The notes below the pieces were generated by a model. The model was not told the origin of the DNA, did not search any database, and saw only the letters and a list, made by a program, of their open reading frames with translations. The position numbers and the translations under genes were made by a program. 64,000 nucleotides of DNA from Ruegeria sp. HKCCD4315. Lineage in GTDB: Bacteria > Pseudomonadota > Alphaproteobacteria > Rhodobacterales > Rhodobacteraceae. The stretch is taken from positions 934,501 to 998,500 of the forward strand of contig NZ_WVRN01000001.1 of the NCBI RefSeq assembly GCF_013112245.1. The letters run 5' to 3'. This document shows, piece by piece, positions 61,973-64,000 of this stretch (positions within the stretch are counted from its first letter, which is position 1; each line of letters starts with the position of its first letter).

Positions 61973-62019
61973 TCCCACCCGTTCCGGCCGTTGCGTTTGG
62001 CCCGAGCCTTAGTAAGAAA

Positions 62020-62042
62020 AACGGCGCCTCAGAGGCGCCGTT
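62020..62042 (-). terminator. Terminator of glyA (bidirectional stem)
   Basis: AACGGCGCCTC (62020-62030) is followed by A and GAGGCGCCGTT (62032-62042), a perfect 11-bp inverted repeat with CAG/A loop. The minus strand has a TTTTTC run after the stem, fitting glyA termination. Confidence 0.8.
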
Positions 62043-62061
62043 ATCATTTGTGTTTTATAGA

Positions 62062-63357
62062 TTACAAGTTCGGATAGATTGGGAAGCGGGCGCAGAGGTC
62101 TGCGACCTCGGCTTTGACCTTGGCTTCGACAGCGCCGTTGCCGTCTTCGCCGTTGGCCGCCAGGCCGTCGACCACTTCGATGATCCAATCGGCGATCTGG
62201 CGGAACTCGACCTCGCCAAAGCCGCGGGTGGTGCCTGCGGGCGAACCCAGACGAATGCCCGAGGTAACGGTCGGCTTTTCGGGGTCAAACGGTACGCCGT
62301 TCTTGTTGCAGGTGATATGCGCCCGCCCCAGAGCCTTCTCGGTTGCATTGCCCTTCACGCCCTTAGGGCGCAGGTCGACCAGCACCACATGGGTGTCGGT
62401 GCCGTGGGTCACCGTGTCCAGACCGCCCTTGATCAGCTGGTCCGACAGCGCTTGCGCGTTGGTAATGACCTGCTGGATATAGGTTTTGAACTCGGGCCGC
62501 AGGGCTTCGCCAAAGGCCACGGCCTTACCGGCGATCACATGCATCAGCGGGCCACCCTGAATGCCGGGGAAGATCGCCGAATTCACTTTCTTAGCGATAT
62601 CTTCATCATTGGTCAGGATCATACCCCCACGCGGTCCACGCAAGGTCTTGTGGGTCGTCGTGGTCGCCACATGCGCATGCGGGAAGGGGCTGGGGTGCTC
62701 ACCCGCCGCAACCAGACCGGCGAAATGCGCCATGTCTACGTGCAGATAGGCACCCACCATGTCGGCGATCTGGCGCATGCGGGCAAAGTCGATCTGGCGC
62801 GGGATAGCCGAGCCGCCGGCGATGATCAGCTTGGGCTGGTGCTCTTTCGCCAGCGCCTCGACCTGATCATAGTCCAGCATGTTGTCTTCTTTGCGGACGC
62901 CGTATTGCACCGCGTTGAACCACTTGCCCGACTGGTTCGGGCGCGCGCCGTGGGTCAGGTGACCACCGGCATCCAGGCTCATGCCCAGAATGGTGTCACC
63001 GGGCTGGATCAGCGCCTGGAACACACCCTGGTTGGCCTGAGAGCCCGAGTTCGGCTGCACGTTGGCAAAGCCGCAGCCAAACAGTTCCTTGGCCCGGTCG
63101 ATGGCCAGGTTCTCGGCAATATCGACAAACTGGCAACCGCCATAGTAGCGCCGACCGGGATAACCTTCGGCGTATTTGTTGGTCATCACCGAGCCCTGCG
63201 CTTCCATCACGGCGGCAGAGACGATGTTCTCGGATGCGATCAGCTCGATCTCGTCGCGCTGACGGCCCAGCTCGGACGTGATCGAGCCAAAAAGCTCAGG
63301 GTCACGATCCGACAGGGACTGGGTGAAAAATCCGGTGTCACGAAGGTTGGCGTTCAT
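62062..63357 (-). CDS. glyA: Serine hydroxymethyltransferase
   Basis: 431 residues. PLP-binding Lys in [16 protein letters not shown] (Lys about 240), [28 protein letters not shown] and [23 protein letters not shown] are all present. Converts serine and tetrahydrofolate to glycine and methylene-THF. Terminator at the 3' end (62020-62042). Confidence 0.98.
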   Translation of the reverse strand: MNANLRDTGFFTQSLSDRDPELFGSITSELGRQRDEIELIASENIVSAAVMEAQGSVMTNKYAEGYPGRRYYGGCQFVDIAENLAIDRAKELFGCGFANVQPNSGSQANQGVFQALIQPGDTILGMSLDAGGHLTHGARPNQSGKWFNAVQYGVRKEDNMLDYDQVEALAKEHQPKLIIAGGSAIPRQIDFARMRQIADMVGAYLHVDMAHFAGLVAAGEHPSPFPHAHVATTTTHKTLRGPRGGMILTNDEDIAKKVNSAIFPGIQGGPLMHVIAGKAVAFGEALRPEFKTYIQQVITNAQALSDQLIKGGLDTVTHGTDTHVVLVDLRPKGVKGNATEKALGRAHITCNKNGVPFDPEKPTVTSGIRLGSPAGTTRGFGEVEFRQIADWIIEVVDGLAANGEDGNGAVEAKVKAEVADLCARFPIYPNL

Positions 63358-63524
63358 GGGCGCTCCACATGGCTGGGTAAAAACTTGCGGATTTCCTATC
63401 GGAAACGCTGCATCTTCAAAAGCTGTAAAGCGACGATTTGGTCCGCTGGGGCGTCAAGACTGGCCTATTGGGGAAAGGTATGTTTGTTTCGGAACCAAAT
63501 GTGTAGCACCGGAAACCGGAAAAC

Positions 63525-64000
63525 ATGAAAAAGAGAATCGCCTTTCTTGCCAGTGATGTCAAAGTGGCGCAGACGGCCCGGGATATTCTGGTTGCCAAAC
63601 ACGGAAACGCGGCACCGCGGGATGCTGATGTTGTTGTCGCTTTGGGCGGGGACGGCTTCATGTTGCGCACCCTGCACAACATGCAGCATCTTGATACACC
63701 GGTTTACGGCATGAACCGGGGCACGATCGGATTCCTGATGAACGAATATCACGAAGACGACCTTATGGCACGTCTCGAGGATGCCGAGGAAGAAGTAATC
63801 AACCCGCTTTTGATGCGGGCAATGGATCAATCCGGCACGCTGCACGAGGCGCTTGCCATTAACGAAGTGTCGCTGTTGCGGGCAGGGCCACAGGCGGCAA
63901 GGCTGAAGATCAGCGTCGATGGCCGCGTGCGGATGCCGGAACTGGTCTGCGATGGGGCTCTGTTGTCAACACCAGCCGGATCGACAGCCTATAACTATTC
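63525..64000 (+). CDS. nadK: NAD kinase (partial)
   Basis: The ATG at 63525 opens MKKRIAFLASDVKVAQTAR and continues for 158 codons to the right edge. The ATP/PPi-binding GGDG motif (VVALGGDGFMLRTLHNM), GMNRGTIGFL and NEVSLLRAG are standard NAD kinase features; STPAGSTAYN is at the end. It makes NADP from NAD. Full gene would be about 255 residues. Divergent from glyA. Confidence 0.93.
   Translation, partial: MKKRIAFLASDVKVAQTARDILVAKHGNAAPRDADVVVALGGDGFMLRTLHNMQHLDTPVYGMNRGTIGFLMNEYHEDDLMARLEDAEEEVINPLLMRAMDQSGTLHEALAINEVSLLRAGPQAARLKISVDGRVRMPELVCDGALLSTPAGSTAYNY

Noticed and set aside
62050..63528. Large plus-strand open frame (492 codons) opposite glyA
   Set aside because: It is the antisense of a highly conserved enzyme gene with high GC; no family features or ribosome site.

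Overview
The window looks like a chromosomal segment of a marine Roseobacter-group bacterium (Alphaproteobacteria, Rhodobacteraceae; Ruegeria/Phaeobacter-like). This rests on a GapR (DUF2312) protein, an NDUFA12 complex I subunit gene, a short-chain fatty acyl-type XRE regulator, an SSS-type sensor kinase, a CutF-like/PCuAC copper pair, a PmpAB/persulfide dioxygenase operon and several small Rhodobacteraceae-specific proteins. The genus is an inference; no rRNA is present.

Layout. 1-12.8 kb is core: phosphate transporter (cut by the window edge), Nudix hydrolase, hrpB, meaB, rpmB, a copper pair with a stop-codon-spanning stem-loop, HdeD-like protein, sirtuin, LMW-PTP, LysR, an orphan RNA ligase and lepA. 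12.8-14.4 kb is an AT-richer accessory insert: three inverted repeats followed by an overlapping DUF4747-like gene and a membrane protein gene. 14.5-18.1 kb has small transporter, FkbM methyltransferase, secreted protein, a 1.15 kb non-coding stretch with a structured RNA candidate, an unlisted entericidin-like lipoprotein gene and an SqrR/BigR-like repressor. 18.4-34.9 kb is core again: clpP-clpX, rid, ndufA12-mlaD-DUF2155, aat, accB-accC, a carbon-sensing block (ScfR-like regulator, receiver, small membrane protein, SSS kinase, FliM/FliN-like protein), the sulfur operon PDO-pmpA-pmpB-DUF442, and gapR.

A tRNA-Leu(UAA) gene at 35.06 kb marks the left edge of a probable genomic island. Its 3' end is repeated (13 bp) at 48.36 kb. 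Inside lie a three-gene minus-strand cassette (EEP-family phosphohydrolase/nuclease; papain-like protease fused to an alpha/beta hydrolase; EVE-like/KAP P-loop NTPase), a HupE-like protein with a large exported partner, and a divergent MBL hydrolase/TetR pair. The three-gene cassette is the best candidate here for an undescribed, possibly anti-phage, system. No integrase is in the window.

48.4-58.3 kb is a type I secretion locus: a LuxR-type regulator and a small HEPN-like protein diverge from a 766-residue Gly/Asp/Ser repeat protein, a 651-residue acidic partner, an ABC exporter with a long disordered N-terminus and an HlyD adaptor. The leader and the first intergenic gap contain strong hairpins that could set expression ratios. 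58.3-64 kb returns to core and stress genes: rhodanese, esterase, TetR with three TGAAC-N3-GTTCA operators before pspA, YiaA-like protein, glyA and the start of nadK.

All family assignments come from reading motifs and overall sequence; no database search was possible.
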